DNA from: Nanobdellota archaeon
GTDB lineage: Archaea > Nanobdellota > Nanobdellia > Woesearchaeales > B3-WOES
DNA: 6,799 nt
Assembly: GCA_023131705.1 (NCBI GenBank)
Contig: JAGLZG010000096.1
Location: 1-6,799 of the forward strand
Reading direction: 5' to 3'
The position numbers and the translations under genes were made by a program. Shown here in pieces: positions 6,255-6,799 of the stretch. A model generated the notes under the pieces. That model worked only from the letters and a program-made list of their open reading frames with translations, was not told the DNA's origin and searched no databases. Each line of letters begins with the position of its first letter. Positions within the stretch are counted from its first letter, which is position 1.

Positions 6255-6257
6255 ATA
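6244..6257 (+). promoter_or_regulatory. archaeal BRE/TATA promoter for the nucleotidyltransferase gene
   Basis: GAAAAG (6244-6249) followed by TTTAAATA (6250-6257) fits a purine-rich BRE plus a consensus archaeal box A. It spans the end and stop codon (6252-6254) of the second HD gene. A start site about 25 bases downstream would fall near 6278-6281, leaving a leader of about 23-26 bases that contains the Shine-Dalgarno. No start has been mapped; this is read from motif and spacing. Confidence 0.55.
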
Positions 6258-6276
6258 TAACCATCATCATGGTTAT
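6257..6276. promoter_or_regulatory. palindrome 1, candidate operator
   Basis: A perfect inverted repeat with 8-bp arms ATAACCAT (6257-6264) and ATGGTTAT (6269-6276) around a 4-base centre. It starts on the last base of the TATA-like box, where a bound dimeric regulator would block the transcription machinery. It could also form an RNA hairpin in read-through transcripts from the HD genes. Confidence 0.6.
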
Positions 6277-6277
6277 T

Positions 6278-6297
6278 ATAACCTTTATTGAGGTTAT
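6278..6297. promoter_or_regulatory. palindrome 2, candidate operator and leader hairpin
   Basis: A perfect inverted repeat with 7-bp arms ATAACCT (6278-6284) and AGGTTAT (6291-6297) around 6 bases. Its total length is 20 bp, equal to palindrome 1, and it is offset from it by exactly 21 bp. The right arm contains most of the Shine-Dalgarno GAGGTT, so the same bases can be an operator half-site in DNA and a ribosome-site lock in RNA. Confidence 0.6.
6290..6295 (+). promoter_or_regulatory. Shine-Dalgarno of the nucleotidyltransferase gene
   Basis: GAGGTT lies 8 bases before ATG 6304, the same motif and spacing as at the DUF3467 start. It supports ATG 6304. The other nearby ATG, at 6269, is out of frame and inside palindrome 1. 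Confidence 0.65.
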
Positions 6298-6303
6298 TTT
6301 AAA

Positions 6304-6799
6304 ATGGACTTAATAAATTTTTTAAAAACAAAAAAAAACGCAAGGAAAATTTTTGGTAAAAGGGAGATTAAGATAATTGAAAAACAAGTATTAGGTATAA
6401 ATTTAACTCAGTCTGAAAAGAATAGGTTATCAAGAGATATAAGGAAGAAATTTGAGTTTATAAAAAGTTTAAACAAGTTTTCAGGTGAATTTAGACTAAA
6501 AAAAGGAACTAAAATAAAAGAGATTGTAGAAGAAACAAAAGAGGCAATACTTGAAGATGAATTATATCAAAAAATAAAAAAAATAATGCTTTTTGGTTCT
6601 GCAACAGAAAACCAGTTGACTTTTAGGTCTGATGTAGATATTGCAGTTGAATTTTCAGATACAAATTTAAAAGAAGCTACACTTTTTAGAAAAAGAATCT
6701 ACGGCAAAACAAATGAAAGAGCAGATATACAGGTTTATAATGTATTGCCTAAAAAAATAAAAAAAGAGATAGACACAAAAGGGAGGATTTTGTATGAGC
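6304..6799 (+). CDS. MNT-type nucleotidyltransferase, partial (runs off the window)
   Basis: An open frame from ATG 6304 to the window edge with no stop (165 codons seen), read by direct translation. Residues 98-112 carry G98-S99-x10-D110-x-D112, exactly the GSX10DXD signature of MNT-type polymerase-beta-fold nucleotidyltransferases. The third acidic residue is D141 in RADIQVY. The phrase KEIDTKGRILYE at the edge resembles the usual end of this domain, so few residues are probably missing. Residues 1 to about 85 are an added, basic, helix-rich region; IIEKQVLGINLTQSEKNRLS (24-43) looks like a helix-turn-helix. MNT proteins often act as antitoxins that nucleotidylate HEPN toxins, others modify drugs or RNA; the substrate here is unknown. 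Start is fixed by the Shine-Dalgarno at 6290-6295. It has its own promoter and two palindromes, so it appears separate from the HD operon. Confidence 0.85.
   Translation, partial: MDLINFLKTKKNARKIFGKREIKIIEKQVLGINLTQSEKNRLSRDIRKKFEFIKSLNKFSGEFRLKKGTKIKEIVEETKEAILEDELYQKIKKIMLFGSATENQLTFRSDVDIAVEFSDTNLKEATLFRKRIYGKTNERADIQVYNVLPKKIKKEIDTKGRILYE

Noticed and set aside
6257..6297. The repeated ATAACC/GGTTAT units as a CRISPR array.
   Set aside because: There are only two 21-bp units with no spacers between them, each itself a palindrome. This is operator-like, not CRISPR.
6257..6300. The first hairpin plus TTTT at 6297-6300 as a terminator of the HD operon.
   Set aside because: The T-run does not follow the first stem directly and is short, while the position between a TATA box and a start codon fits regulation better. 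Some attenuation remains possible.

Overview
This 6.8-kb window is densely packed, AT-rich DNA. All recognisable genes lie on the plus strand, with short gaps or 4-base ATGA overlaps and no gene-free stretch above about 60 bases. It most likely comes from a small-genome archaeon, probably of the DPANN group (Woesearchaeota/Pacearchaeota-like). The reasons are the archaeal-type DnaK, the NucS/DUF91-family nuclease, the TTTAAATA box with a purine-rich BRE-like element before the last gene, and the mix of GAGGT-type Shine-Dalgarno starts with at least one gene (the flavoprotein) that has none. The assignment is inference, since the window holds no rRNA or other marker.

Region A (1-3819) reads as a five-gene run. 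It contains a YkgJ-type cysteine-cluster protein, an UlaG/UPF0173-like metallo-beta-lactamase-fold hydrolase, a DUF3467 protein, a small unrecognised protein with a faint PIN-like half-domain, and a complete DnaK (Hsp70). Spacing is -4, +4, +6 and +16 bases, so these genes are probably co-transcribed. No grpE or dnaJ is present. The hydrolase gene is clearly AT-richer than dnaK.

Region B (3859-4617) is a single gene for a NucS/DUF91 PD-(D/E)XK nuclease. Its catalytic motifs look complete, but its N-terminal half is unlike that of classical NucS. Its Shine-Dalgarno sequence fixes the start.

Region C (4646-6254) is a translationally coupled trio: an iron-sulfur flavoprotein-like reductase (CX2CX2CX5C) followed by two tandem HD-domain phosphohydrolase paralogues. 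The paralogues are only about half identical in their N-terminal thirds but share a 43-bp tract with one mismatch near their 3' ends.

Region D (6244-6799) begins a new transcription unit. A BRE/TATA element lies across the end of the second HD gene. It is followed by two tandem 20-bp palindromes of form ATAACC-N8-GGTTAT, repeated every 21 bp, and then by a nucleotidyltransferase gene with the MNT signature GSX10DXD that runs off the window. The second palindrome, folded as RNA, would pair with the Shine-Dalgarno sequence. This control region with an MNT-type enzyme is the most unusual part of the window and would suit an autoregulated toxin-antitoxin-like unit, although the partner gene would lie outside the window.
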